A stretch of 64,000 nt of DNA from Verrucomicrobiales bacterium (lineage in GTDB: Bacteria > Verrucomicrobiota > Verrucomicrobiia > Verrucomicrobiales > DEV007). Positions 46,548-54,223 of this stretch are shown piece by piece. A program made the position numbers and the translations under genes. The notes under the pieces were generated by a model. It did no database searches, was not told where the DNA came from, and worked only from the letters and a program-made list of their open reading frames with translations. The stretch's first letter is position 1, and the number at the start of each line of letters is the position of its first letter. Where the stretch lies: positions 22,436 to 86,435 of the forward strand of contig JAOFDG010000001.1 in NCBI GenBank assembly GCA_028033615.1, read 5' to 3'.

Positions 46548-47255
46548 TCAGCTAGACATTTTTAAACGGTTAAAGAAGAGAGCTAATTTTAAGTAGAAAA
46601 CAATAAATATAACTGAGTAGATGACGAATCTTATTGCCTTTAATTTATTTCTTCGGTTTACAGCAATGAACTCCTTTTCTTGCTGTTGAAAGCCATTAAT
46701 TAAAAGCGTTTCTTTGAGTTCTTTGATCTTCAACTTTATTGATTCAAGGTTATCATTCTTATCTATATTCGTCTGGTTACCTGATTGCGCACTAACAGTA
46801 TCAAAAATAAATTTTGCTTCCTCGATTGATTTAATATGATCTACTGATTTTTGTATCTTATCGAGGTATCCATCAAGATTCATTTTGGGTAAGTTTCTCT
46901 TTGTTATTGAATAGGCTCTTTCGGAGTTATCCAAAAGGCATCCTGTATATAAAAGAACTCCAAGACTGCTTATAATAGTAAGCTGTTTCCAGTAAACAGA
47001 AGGTTGATACTTTCTCTCTTCACTTGACATTAAGCTTAGAGAATAAAAAGCTACACCAATGAGTGGAAGGTGAGACCTATCCATTAGTTGGTTTGAGAAA
47101 TTAATTCTCCAAGTTCCTAGGTTATCAGTGCTGTAACCTAAAATTGAAAGGGTGGAGCCAACTAAAAAGAAGATGAATATTAAATTAGCAGATAATCGGC
47201 AAATATGTGTAATGTGGGCTAGTACCTTTTTAGAGGCTTTGCCAGAATCAGACAT
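46548..47255 (-). CDS. HpsJ-like exosortase-associated membrane protein
   Basis: A 235-residue protein with hydrophobic helices near 18-40, 60-76, 87-103 and 210-230 and a charged, probably coiled-coil stretch between (YLDKIQKSVDHIKSIEEA, ESIKLKIKELKETLL). The N-terminal layout, with a helix, then LGTWRINFSNQLMDRSHLPL and another helix, recalls cyanobacterial HpsJ-family proteins found beside cyanoexosortases. That comparison is from memory. It sits 26 bp before the exosortase gene and 38 bp after the substrate gene, all on one strand. Confidence 0.6.
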   Translation of the reverse strand: MSDSGKASKKVLAHITHICRLSANLIFIFFLVGSTLSILGYSTDNLGTWRINFSNQLMDRSHLPLIGVAFYSLSLMSSEERKYQPSVYWKQLTIISSLGVLLYTGCLLDNSERAYSITKRNLPKMNLDGYLDKIQKSVDHIKSIEEAKFIFDTVSAQSGNQTNIDKNDNLESIKLKIKELKETLLINGFQQQEKEFIAVNRRNKLKAIRFVIYSVIFIVFYLKLALFFNRLKMSS

Positions 47256-47293
47256 TTTGTGATAGCTAGCTCAACTAAAAGCTAACTAAAAAA

Positions 47294-47740
47294 TTAGGCG
47301 CGTTGCCTCTTACGCATTCTTTTTAAGAATCCAATAATTGGTAGAATTCCGAGTATTGGCAATGGGGCAGGGACGTTTGTTGCAGTTATTGCGTAGCCAG
47401 CACTTGTAGTAGTATCCAAACTTCCTCCGTTACCCACAGTAGTGGTGTTATCTGAATACAAAGCATAATCCGTTGCTAGTGGCTCAAATTCACCATAAGC
47501 AAATTTTAAATTGTCTACATTAAAAGCAGTAGCAAACGCTTGAGCTGCACCTTCATTGGTCCACCAAACTGTATCGTCGATTTGAGTAAGAAAAGAATCA
47601 AATGTTCCCGTATTATAAGTGACTTGCCAAACTCCGTCATTATCAGTGCCTGGAGCATCAACGTATTCGGTTACAGTTGTTTGGGCATATACTGAACTCG
47701 CTAGAAATATAGCACTCATAAATATGATAAAAATTCTCAT
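47294..47740 (-). CDS. Short exported protein with exosortase sorting tail (substrate 1)
   Basis: A 148-residue protein with a signal peptide (IFIIFMSAIFLASSVYA), a small beta-rich body and the C-terminal tail VPAPLPILGILPIIGF then LKRMRKRQRA: short motif, hydrophobic helix, basic cluster, as in PEP-CTERM-type signals. It is upstream of the HpsJ-like and exosortase genes in the same direction, so it is the likely cognate substrate. A homologue with almost the same tail lies at 61.2 kb. A role in the envelope or biofilm matrix is inferred. Confidence 0.85.
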   Translation of the reverse strand: MRIFIIFMSAIFLASSVYAQTTVTEYVDAPGTDNDGVWQVTYNTGTFDSFLTQIDDTVWWTNEGAAQAFATAFNVDNLKFAYGEFEPLATDYALYSDNTTTVGNGGSLDTTTSAGYAITATNVPAPLPILGILPIIGFLKRMRKRQRA

Positions 47741-47881
47741 TAATTAAATTATCTTCTAATTAAACGATATTTCAAGATAATATTTTTTAAATTTTTTTAT
47801 CAAATATGATAATATATTTAGTTTTTATTAAACAATATTTAATAATTTTCCATATATTACTCAAAATGAATTGTTTGCGCA

Positions 47882-48871
47882 TTAGATGATTAGGCAACAA
47901 TCACCGTAGCTGAAGAACCTGAATTTTTGTTCAACTGCCCTATCGTAAGCTTCTTTCATTAAATCAGTCCCAGCCAGGGCGCAGACTAGCATAAAAAGAG
48001 TGCTTTTTGGGAGGTGAAAATTTGTCAAAAGGGCATCTACACATTTGAATTGATATCCCGGATAAATGAAAATGTGGGTGTCACCTGAACCTGCTACGAT
48101 TTTACCGGTATCGTTTTGAGTCATGTGCTCAAGTACTCTAGTTACTGTGGTGCCAATCGATATTCTTTTCTCTGCTCCATTGATTTTTTCTTCTGCTTCT
48201 TTAGAAACATTGAAGTGCTCACTGTGCATTTCATGATTGGTGATTAAGTCAGCTTTGACGGGTTTAAAAGTACCCACCCCTACGTGTAAAGTGATAAAAG
48301 TATGAGGGATTTTTGAGAGATGCTCTTTAGTAAAATGGAGCCCTGCCGTTGGTGCTGCGATGGCTCCTGGACTTTCAGCGTAAACAGTTTGGTACCTTTC
48401 TGAATCCATTTCCTCAGCTTCTCTTCTCATATAATGAGGCAGAGCCAATTGACCATTACTTTCAATATCGATTTCTTCATCAAACCTAATGAGTCTCTCA
48501 CCGTCAGGGAGGATAGACTCAACGACCCCTTTAATTCCATCGATTTCTATGAAATGACCGATGCGCATTTTCTTGCCTGGTTTAACTAAGCACTTCCATA
48601 CCTTAGGCTCGATTTCATTGAGCCTTGTAATTTCAATTTTGCTATCATCACTAAAGAATCTAGATTTAACGACTTTAGTATTATTAAAAATACAAAGGTC
48701 CCCATCATTGATCATATCTTTAAACTCCTCAAAAAGATGGCAACTTATAGATCCCGTTTTTCGATCAATTAGCATCATTCTTGAGCCATCTCTCTTCTCG
48801 GAAGGCTTAGAAGCAATGAGTTCTTCGGGTAAATGATAATTAAAGTCTTCTGTTCGCAATTCTTCTGCCAT
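47882..48871 (-). CDS. queA: S-adenosylmethionine:tRNA ribosyltransferase-isomerase
   Basis: A 329-residue enzyme of queuosine synthesis. Family blocks: FNYHLPEELIASKPSEKRDG, DLCIFNNTKVVKSRF, AIAAPTAGLHFT, HVGVGTFKPV and TNFHLPKSTLFMLVCALAG. It transfers the ribose of SAM to preQ1-tRNA. It is divergent from the lipoprotein gene that follows and has no tgt or queC neighbour. Confidence 0.96.
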   Translation of the reverse strand: MAEELRTEDFNYHLPEELIASKPSEKRDGSRMMLIDRKTGSISCHLFEEFKDMINDGDLCIFNNTKVVKSRFFSDDSKIEITRLNEIEPKVWKCLVKPGKKMRIGHFIEIDGIKGVVESILPDGERLIRFDEEIDIESNGQLALPHYMRREAEEMDSERYQTVYAESPGAIAAPTAGLHFTKEHLSKIPHTFITLHVGVGTFKPVKADLITNHEMHSEHFNVSKEAEEKINGAEKRISIGTTVTRVLEHMTQNDTGKIVAGSGDTHIFIYPGYQFKCVDALLTNFHLPKSTLFMLVCALAGTDLMKEAYDRAVEQKFRFFSYGDCCLII

Positions 48872-48922
48872 GAGTTAGATTCAATATAAAGTAAACTTAA
48901 ACGTAAGGTTTCAACTACTAAA

Positions 48923-49540
48923 ATGTCTTACAAGTTATTTGGTTCAACATTAATGATTGCACTTTGTGTGGGGCTTCTGTCCTGCAAGTCAGTCAGGGAG
49001 GTGACGAGTATTGAATCTAAGGGCATTAGTGACCCACTTTCTGACAGGTTCATTGGTAGCTCAGTCTCCAAGTATGAAAGCGGGGCTCGGCATTCGATGG
49101 ATAATAGGAGAACGACGACAAAGAAAATTTTTGGAGGAACGCAAGAAAATCTTCTCTTCGGTGGAAAGTATAAGAAAAAAATGTTTCAGGGATCAAAGAA
49201 AAGCAGTTATGCGAACAATCAGTTCGACCCAGATAACTATTATTTTGCTCGGCCACGAGAAAGAAAAAATGAGAAGGCTCTAATTGCCAATAATCAATTT
49301 GATCAGAGTAATAAAAAGGCTAGTGAAGGTTCAAGAACTTGGTTCGGCAGACGGAAAAAAGTGAAAACACAGAGCTATCAAGATTCTGAAAAATTAGTGC
49401 CTTCTAAGACTTTTCAGCAAGCAGTCGACGATAATGGCAAAAACATAAACAACGAATTAGAAATCATTAACAGACCAGGCACTCAAAACGCACCACAAGG
49501 AATGAGCATTGATGATGTCAAAAGGCTTCTGGGTAACTAA
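48923..49540 (+). CDS. Basic lipoprotein of unknown function
   Basis: A 205-residue protein with a lipoprotein signal (MIALCVGLLSC, Cys about 21). The body is rich in Lys, Arg, Asn and Ser with repeated NNQFD motifs (SYANNQFDPDNYY, LIANNQFDQSN) and is probably disordered. The C-terminus has GMSIDDVKRLLGN. Family unknown. It is about 90 bp before tyrS and may share its transcript. Confidence 0.6.
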   Translation: MSYKLFGSTLMIALCVGLLSCKSVREVTSIESKGISDPLSDRFIGSSVSKYESGARHSMDNRRTTTKKIFGGTQENLLFGGKYKKKMFQGSKKSSYANNQFDPDNYYFARPRERKNEKALIANNQFDQSNKKASEGSRTWFGRRKKVKTQSYQDSEKLVPSKTFQQAVDDNGKNINNELEIINRPGTQNAPQGMSIDDVKRLLGN

Positions 49541-49627
49541 TTATAAAATTGAGTCAGTCCTTTCTAATGTGTAGTTGATCCTAAGCCATTTCGAGGGCAA
49601 CTTCAGATCTTTAAAATTTCATTAACA

Positions 49628-50797
49628 ATGTCGCCAAAAGAACAATTTGAACTCCTTGTCCGAGGTACTGCTACAGTTTTAAATGAAAAGGAACTTTTAA
49701 CCAAGCTTGAGACAGGTAGGCCCCTTAGGGCTAAATTGGGTGTAGACCCTACTGCTCCTGACATTCATCTAGGTCATACCGTCGTTCTGGAAAAGTTGAG
49801 ACAGTTCCAATCTCTGGGTCATCAGGCCGTTCTTATCATTGGTGATTTTACGGCAACGGTCGGAGACCCGACTGGTCGATCCTCGACGAGGCCACCATTA
49901 ACACGTGAAGAGGTTTTGGCTAATGCTGAGACCTACACGGACCAGGCGTTTAAGATATTAGATCGAGATCAAACTGAGGTCGTTTATAATGGGGAGTGGT
50001 TCCGGAAAATGACTTACGAAGAGGTTCTTAAGCTTAATGCACGAGTCACCATGCAACAAATGTTGCAGCGTGAGGACTTTAAGTCACGAATAGACGGTGC
50101 CGTTGAAGTTAGACTACATGAAATTCAATACCCAATCATGCAGGGTTGGGATTCAGTTGTAGTTAAGGCTGACGTTGAGCTAGGCGGGACAGACCAACTC
50201 TTTAATATCTTGGTTGGGAGAGATATGCAAAAATCTGAAGGTATGGATTCCCAGGTCGCCATGTGTTTACCTATATTAGAGGGGACAGACGGAGTGAAAA
50301 AGATGTCCAAGAGCTATGGCAATTATGTTGGTGTTGATGAAGACCCTGCCGAGATGTTCGGTAAGACGATGAGCGTCTCCGATGAATTGATGGACCGTTG
50401 GTATACTCTTTTGTTAGGTGCAGAAAGAGACACCCAATTGCACCCAATGGAAGCCAAAAAGCACTTGGCCGAATCTATTGTTGGGAGATATCACAGTGAA
50501 GAAAAGGCCAAAGAGGCACGCAGCGATTTTGAATCTAAGTTTGTCAAAAATGATACAGAGGCGACTTGGCCCGATGTTGAACTGGGTTCTGAAAGAAGGC
50601 TAATTGCTTCAGTTGGTTTAGCTTATTCTGAGGGCTATGGTGTTAAGCGCAGCGGCGGAGAAATCAGGCAACTCATTGCACAAGGAGCAATTCAAATAGA
50701 TGGTGAAAAGGTTACAGATCTCAAAGCCGACCTGCCCGATGACCTATCAGGAAAAGTATTGCGCCTTGATAAGAAACGTAGTGTGCGTTTGACCTAG
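49628..50797 (+). CDS. tyrS: Tyrosyl-tRNA synthetase
   Basis: A 389-residue class I synthetase. The HIGH-type signature is PDIHLGH, with the KMSKS loop KKMSKSYGNYVG. LRAKLGVDPTAP, GDFTATVGDPTGRS and VELGGTDQLFNILVGRDMQ are family blocks, and the C-terminal S4 RNA-binding domain (EIRQLIAQGAIQIDGEKVTD) is present. It starts 90 bp after the lipoprotein gene. Confidence 0.96.
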   Translation: MSPKEQFELLVRGTATVLNEKELLTKLETGRPLRAKLGVDPTAPDIHLGHTVVLEKLRQFQSLGHQAVLIIGDFTATVGDPTGRSSTRPPLTREEVLANAETYTDQAFKILDRDQTEVVYNGEWFRKMTYEEVLKLNARVTMQQMLQREDFKSRIDGAVEVRLHEIQYPIMQGWDSVVVKADVELGGTDQLFNILVGRDMQKSEGMDSQVAMCLPILEGTDGVKKMSKSYGNYVGVDEDPAEMFGKTMSVSDELMDRWYTLLLGAERDTQLHPMEAKKHLAESIVGRYHSEEKAKEARSDFESKFVKNDTEATWPDVELGSERRLIASVGLAYSEGYGVKRSGGEIRQLIAQGAIQIDGEKVTDLKADLPDDLSGKVLRLDKKRSVRLT

Positions 50798-50840
50798 TTT
50801 ACCTCATGCCATAAAGATTAATAAAAAAATTGATTCAAGA

Positions 50841-51626
50841 GTGAGAATACTTGGCCGAACTGTTTTAAACTCCCTGTCTTATTTTGGACAGTTGGCTAAG
50901 CTGCTTACTGAAATAATGATCTTCCTCTTCAAAGGGAGGATTAGGCCGAGACTCATGTGTCGGCAGATAGTAAATATTGGATTTAGCTCTCAAATGGTCG
51001 TGATCGTAACAGGCGCCTTCACAGGTGCTGTTTTTACTGCCCAGACTTATTACCAAGCCACGAAGCTCGATTTGGAATCTGGTATAGGTGGATTAGTTTC
51101 TATAGCAATTTGTAGAGAGCTTGGACCAGTTCTCGTTGGACTCATGCTCGCTGGGAGAGTGGGAGCTTCGATGGCTGCTGAAATTGGCACCATGAAAGTT
51201 ACCGAGCAAATTGATGCTCTAAAAACAATGGGGGTGAGTCCCACAGGATACGTGGTCGTTCCAAGATTTGTGGCGATTATGATTTCAATGCCACTTTTAA
51301 TAGCAGAGGCAATCATATTTGGAATCATGGCCTCTTATCTTATCGCCGTAAAATTTTATAACATTAATTCGGTTTGGTTTTTGAACCATCTCAATAGCTA
51401 TACCGAGCTTGAGGACATTGCATTCGGAATGATAAAAGGCTTCGTATTTGGTATTTTAATATGCCTCATCTCATGCCATCAGGGTCTTGTCGTTAAGGAC
51501 GGTGCTGTTGGAGTTGGGCGGGGTACAACAAAGGCCGTTGTTATATCTTCTTTGGCACTACTAGTGTTCAATTTTTTCCTAACTATCCTTCTGACAAATT
51601 TCTTCCCTTTTGGTGAAGGAGTATAG
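50841..51626 (+). CDS. MlaE-family ABC permease
   Basis: A 261-residue permease of the lipid-transport MlaE/YrbE family. Landmarks are GAFTGAVFTAQTYYQ, ICRELGPVLVGLMLAGRVGASMAAEIGTMKVTEQIDAL, and GVGRGTTKAVVISSLALLVFNFFLT. Family members move phospholipids or other lipids between membranes with an ATPase (MlaF) and an MCE protein; no such partner follows here. The start is GTG 50841. A convergent acidic gene and then the island edge follow. Confidence 0.9.
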   Translation: MRILGRTVLNSLSYFGQLAKLLTEIMIFLFKGRIRPRLMCRQIVNIGFSSQMVVIVTGAFTGAVFTAQTYYQATKLDLESGIGGLVSIAICRELGPVLVGLMLAGRVGASMAAEIGTMKVTEQIDALKTMGVSPTGYVVVPRFVAIMISMPLLIAEAIIFGIMASYLIAVKFYNINSVWFLNHLNSYTELEDIAFGMIKGFVFGILICLISCHQGLVVKDGAVGVGRGTTKAVVISSLALLVFNFFLTILLTNFFPFGEGV

Positions 51627-51640
51627 GTTTCTAAAAAATA

Positions 51641-52141
51641 TTAAAAACCTTGGGTTGCTAGAACTTTTCGAAGTTCGACCTGAAAGACTGCCACGTCTTC
51701 TTGTGATGGAGTATAACCCTCTTCATCAGGCTTTAATCCTAGCTGGCTCATTTGATCAAAATGCCAAGATGCTGCTTTGCCATCTGAAAATGTGACTTTG
51801 CCACTGATGATACATTGGGGTTGAGCAATTGAATCAACACTTACGCTTACGCTACTAGACCCACCTTCTTGCTCCTCGCTAGGGTTTTCTGAGTTATCAT
51901 TAACTGCATCTTGTTCTTGATCTGTGACAGGCGCAGGTTCTTCATTATTCTCTTCCTCTTCCTCTTCCTCTTCCTCTTCCTCAGCGAATTCGAGTTTGAG
52001 ATCGGAAAGTAGAAAGCGAGTTTCTAGAAACGTGAGATTCAAATCGAAGTTCTCATGGATCTTCTTTTGAATAGTACCAAGGTCTTCGCCTGATTCTATC
52101 CATGATTTAACGGTAGCTATTTGATCTTCAGTCAGTTTCAT
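51641..52141 (-). CDS. Acidic protein with poly-glutamate tract, unknown function
   Basis: A 166-residue protein. The N-terminus (LTEDQIATVKSWIESGEDL, GTIQKKIHENFDLNLTFLETRFLLSDL) looks helix-turn-helix-like. Then follow an unbroken run of glutamates coded by repeated GAG/GAA and an acidic linker. The C-terminus reads SGKVTFSDGKAASWHFDQMSQLGLKP, a compact beta-type segment. It resembles an uncharacterised Verrucomicrobia family as far as I recall. It is the last chromosomal gene before the tRNA fragment, converging on mlaE. Confidence 0.65.
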   Translation of the reverse strand: MKLTEDQIATVKSWIESGEDLGTIQKKIHENFDLNLTFLETRFLLSDLKLEFAEEEEEEEEEEENNEEPAPVTDQEQDAVNDNSENPSEEQEGGSSSVSVSVDSIAQPQCIISGKVTFSDGKAASWHFDQMSQLGLKPDEEGYTPSQEDVAVFQVELRKVLATQGF

Positions 52142-52188
52142 CGTGAATTACGAGTAATCAGTTCTCCGAATGCTTTGATTTTTTAGAG

Positions 52189-52233
52189 TGGTGCGCGGGG
52201 ACGGGATCGAACCGCCGACCGACTGGGTGTAAA
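52189..52233 (-). tRNA. 3' half of a tRNA-Val gene, likely attachment-site remnant
   Basis: Read on the minus strand: TTTACACCCAGTC (anticodon TAC then the 3' anticodon stem), CGGTC, T-arm GGCGGTTCGATCCCGTC, acceptor CCCGCGC, A, CCA. The 5' half (acceptor, D-arm) does not follow upstream. The break is at the anticodon loop, where tyrosine recombinases often cross over. This is the pattern left at one end when an element integrates in a tRNA gene, with the restored full tRNA at the other end (not in the window). Confidence 0.85.
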
Positions 52234-52333
52234 CTATGCGCCATACGCTATTATACAAGTATAAAAGTAAAAGCGTGTACGTCATTGATGGGATTCAATC
52301 CCTCTAGGGGTATCTACTCTGTATCTAGTAGCC

Positions 52334-52355
52334 GATACAGAAAAAGGGTAGGCAA
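52334..52355 (+). repeat. Direct repeat 1 flanking the integrase-like remnant
   Basis: GATACAG followed by AAAAAGGGTAGGCAA. A second copy (GATACAT, AAAAGGGTAGGCAA) at 52767-52787 lies just past the remnant's stop. They could be arm-type binding sites of the recombinase or the outcome of a deletion. Confidence 0.6.
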
Positions 52356-52410
52356 AAATAAACTCAACTGCTTACCCCAAATAAACCTAAACACATGCGA
52401 TTACGCTCCT

Positions 52411-52758
52411 ATGGCTACAACATACATTAAAAGAAAGAACGGAAAACCTCTCAGCCCAAACTACTACGCTGTGTGGTATGACCTAGAAGGGGAAAGACAA
52501 TCTAAAAGCACTGGCACCCCGAAAAAGAGAGATGCTGTAAAGATAGCTAACAAGTGGGAGTTTGAGTCTCATGAGGCAGAGAAGGCTGTTTTAAAGGAGA
52601 AGCAGGAGACAGCCGAATTGATGTTGGAGGAGTGTCGGAAGCTCTTAACTAAAAAGCAAAAGGATAGAACTCATCATGCGTTTATTAAGCTGATCACACA
52701 ACTATATGAGATTGAGAATGGAGTAGAATTAAAACTCCCTCTAATTGAGTATTCTTAG
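52411..52758 (+). CDS. Integrase N-terminal-like fragment
   Basis: The track ORF begins at 52285; ATG 52411 is the better start, where the recognisable sequence begins (MATTYIKRKNGKPLSPNYYA), giving 115 residues. YAVWYDLEGERQSKSTGT and KKRDAVKIANKWEFE resemble the arm-binding N-terminal domain of tyrosine recombinases. No core-binding or catalytic domain (R...HxxR...Y) follows, so it looks like a decayed integrase or a stand-alone excisionase-like relic. It stands next to the split tRNA-Val, as expected for an integration module. Confidence 0.6.
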   Translation: MATTYIKRKNGKPLSPNYYAVWYDLEGERQSKSTGTPKKRDAVKIANKWEFESHEAEKAVLKEKQETAELMLEECRKLLTKKQKDRTHHAFIKLITQLYEIENGVELKLPLIEYS

Positions 52759-52766
52759 GATTTAGA

Positions 52767-52787
52767 GATACATAAAAGGGTAGGCAA
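52767..52787 (+). repeat. Direct repeat 2 flanking the integrase-like remnant
   Basis: GATACATAAAAGGGTAGGCA plus A, matching the copy at 52334-52355 except for one substitution and one missing A. Confidence 0.6.
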
Positions 52788-52844
52788 CTTTTTTTATAAG
52801 AGCATCTCTTGAGGTTATTGATTGATAGAATATAATCTCATTTA

Positions 52845-54092
52845 ATGCGGTGGAACAAAAAGTATTGGAGATCTAGGAATTTATTATTAACTCTACCAAT
52901 ATTGTTTGATGACTTGTCAGCAGAGGATCTGAACAAGGAGAATGTTCAGAAAGTTATTGGAAAAGAAAAGGCTCTTGGACGTAATTTCATATCCCCTTGG
53001 CGCAAAGAAAGACTATCTTTAAATAAGAAACATCGGGGTGGGCTTAATATTGATCTTAATAAACCGACACCTAAACCACTAAGTTTAATCATTAAGAATT
53101 CTAGTGGATGTAAAGATGTTCCTGACCCTAATCCATTTTTAGAACTGGTTGGAACCAAAGAACTTACCCTTTCAGACATTGATTTAAGTGAATGTAAGCT
53201 AGTTCCAACCACTCCGATTGATCATATAAAGCTTGAAGCCCCTTCTGAATTGTCAGCCTCTATGACGCTTTCTGAAATCGATGGTGCATTCTCTAAAATT
53301 AAACTGCCCCTCATTAAATTTAAGGGTGATAATGAATATCTGAATGGGAAAAAAGCCCATGATGCTTTTCAAAGAGAATTCGATAAAAGGGGTAATCCAC
53401 CCTTATGGAGTCAGGAAGATATAATGGATAATTGGTTTAATAAGCCGAATAACAAAATCGAATACCATGTAGAGAGATATCTGACTGAGCTTTGGAACAG
53501 CTTACCAGAAGAAGATCCTATATATCAATTAGGTTCAGAGAAGTTCTATGAATTATTTAGTGTCTTCCATCCCCAAGCTTTACACATTGTAGATCCACAC
53601 TGTAAAGATCCCAGATCTATACTCTTAGCGGATATCATCTTCAGAGATATTTATGGTGATAGCTATATGGAGATTAATCCTGAGAAGATAGAGGTTATAA
53701 AAGAACATGATCAATATCTGAAGTCGATTTCCTGTAATCCTGAATATCTAGAGGATTGCTCTAAGTCAGAGGTAAGGTGTAGAAAGAGGGTGAAGAAGTA
53801 TATCGATAAGGAAGAGACGAGGACTATACCGCAAGATATAATCGAGGCTTACTATCTATTTACACATTATGCGGATGCGTATGCAGGTATTGTCACTAAG
53901 CTACACATTAAGCAATATCTGATAGAGCATGGTGGTGATAAATACAAAGATCCTAAGTATTTAGATAAAGGGAAAAAAGGAGCTTGGAGCGTTCATTGGA
54001 GAGCAGCCGAAAAGTTTGTTCCTATTACATCAGCTTTCGTTAGAGGAAAGGCGATACCTGAACCTGTTGATACATGGCAAGAAGCTCTTTGA
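52845..54092 (+). CDS. Island protein of unknown function
   Basis: A 415-residue soluble protein without a signal peptide. N-terminal KYWRSRNLLLTLPILFDDL, a basic stretch KALGRNFISPWRKERLSLNKKHRGG, and a C-terminal half rich in aromatic and charged residues (YEHFSV-type helices, KKYIDKEETRTIPQDIIEAYYL). I recognise no family and see no catalytic motif. It is the first full-length gene after the integrase remnant, on the same strand. Its stop is followed after 54 bp by the first tail-type repeat. Confidence 0.55.
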   Translation: MRWNKKYWRSRNLLLTLPILFDDLSAEDLNKENVQKVIGKEKALGRNFISPWRKERLSLNKKHRGGLNIDLNKPTPKPLSLIIKNSSGCKDVPDPNPFLELVGTKELTLSDIDLSECKLVPTTPIDHIKLEAPSELSASMTLSEIDGAFSKIKLPLIKFKGDNEYLNGKKAHDAFQREFDKRGNPPLWSQEDIMDNWFNKPNNKIEYHVERYLTELWNSLPEEDPIYQLGSEKFYELFSVFHPQALHIVDPHCKDPRSILLADIIFRDIYGDSYMEINPEKIEVIKEHDQYLKSISCNPEYLEDCSKSEVRCRKRVKKYIDKEETRTIPQDIIEAYYLFTHYADAYAGIVTKLHIKQYLIEHGGDKYKDPKYLDKGKKGAWSVHWRAAEKFVPITSAFVRGKAIPEPVDTWQEAL

Positions 54093-54146
54093 ATGAAACC
54101 TTAGGATTGGCAATGCTTCAGGTATCAGAAAATTGATCCTTACACC

Positions 54147-54223
54147 CATAACCAATGACTCATGGTCCCTTGTTCGTGGATTGTGTGGGGTGCCCACCGA
54201 CTATTAGCGGTGTTTGGTGATCA
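54147..54223 (+). repeat. Cassette-boundary repeat, copy a (tail + CGGTG end)
   Basis: Contains CATAACCAATGACT, then the tail block CATGGTCCCTTGTTCG, TGGATTGTGTGGGG, and ends ACTATTAGCGGTGTTTGGTGATCAC. The last bases include the stop codon of the pentapeptide gene on the opposite strand. The end resembles that of copy f. Confidence 0.8.

Noticed and set aside
51610-51795. Short ORF after mlaE as its ATPase partner
   Set aside because: It has no Walker motifs and is the complement of the acidic minus-strand gene.
52285-52758. Complete tyrosine integrase at the island edge
   Set aside because: Only a segment like the N-terminal arm-binding domain is present; no catalytic R-H-R-Y motifs follow in any frame up to 52845, and the next gene is unrelated.
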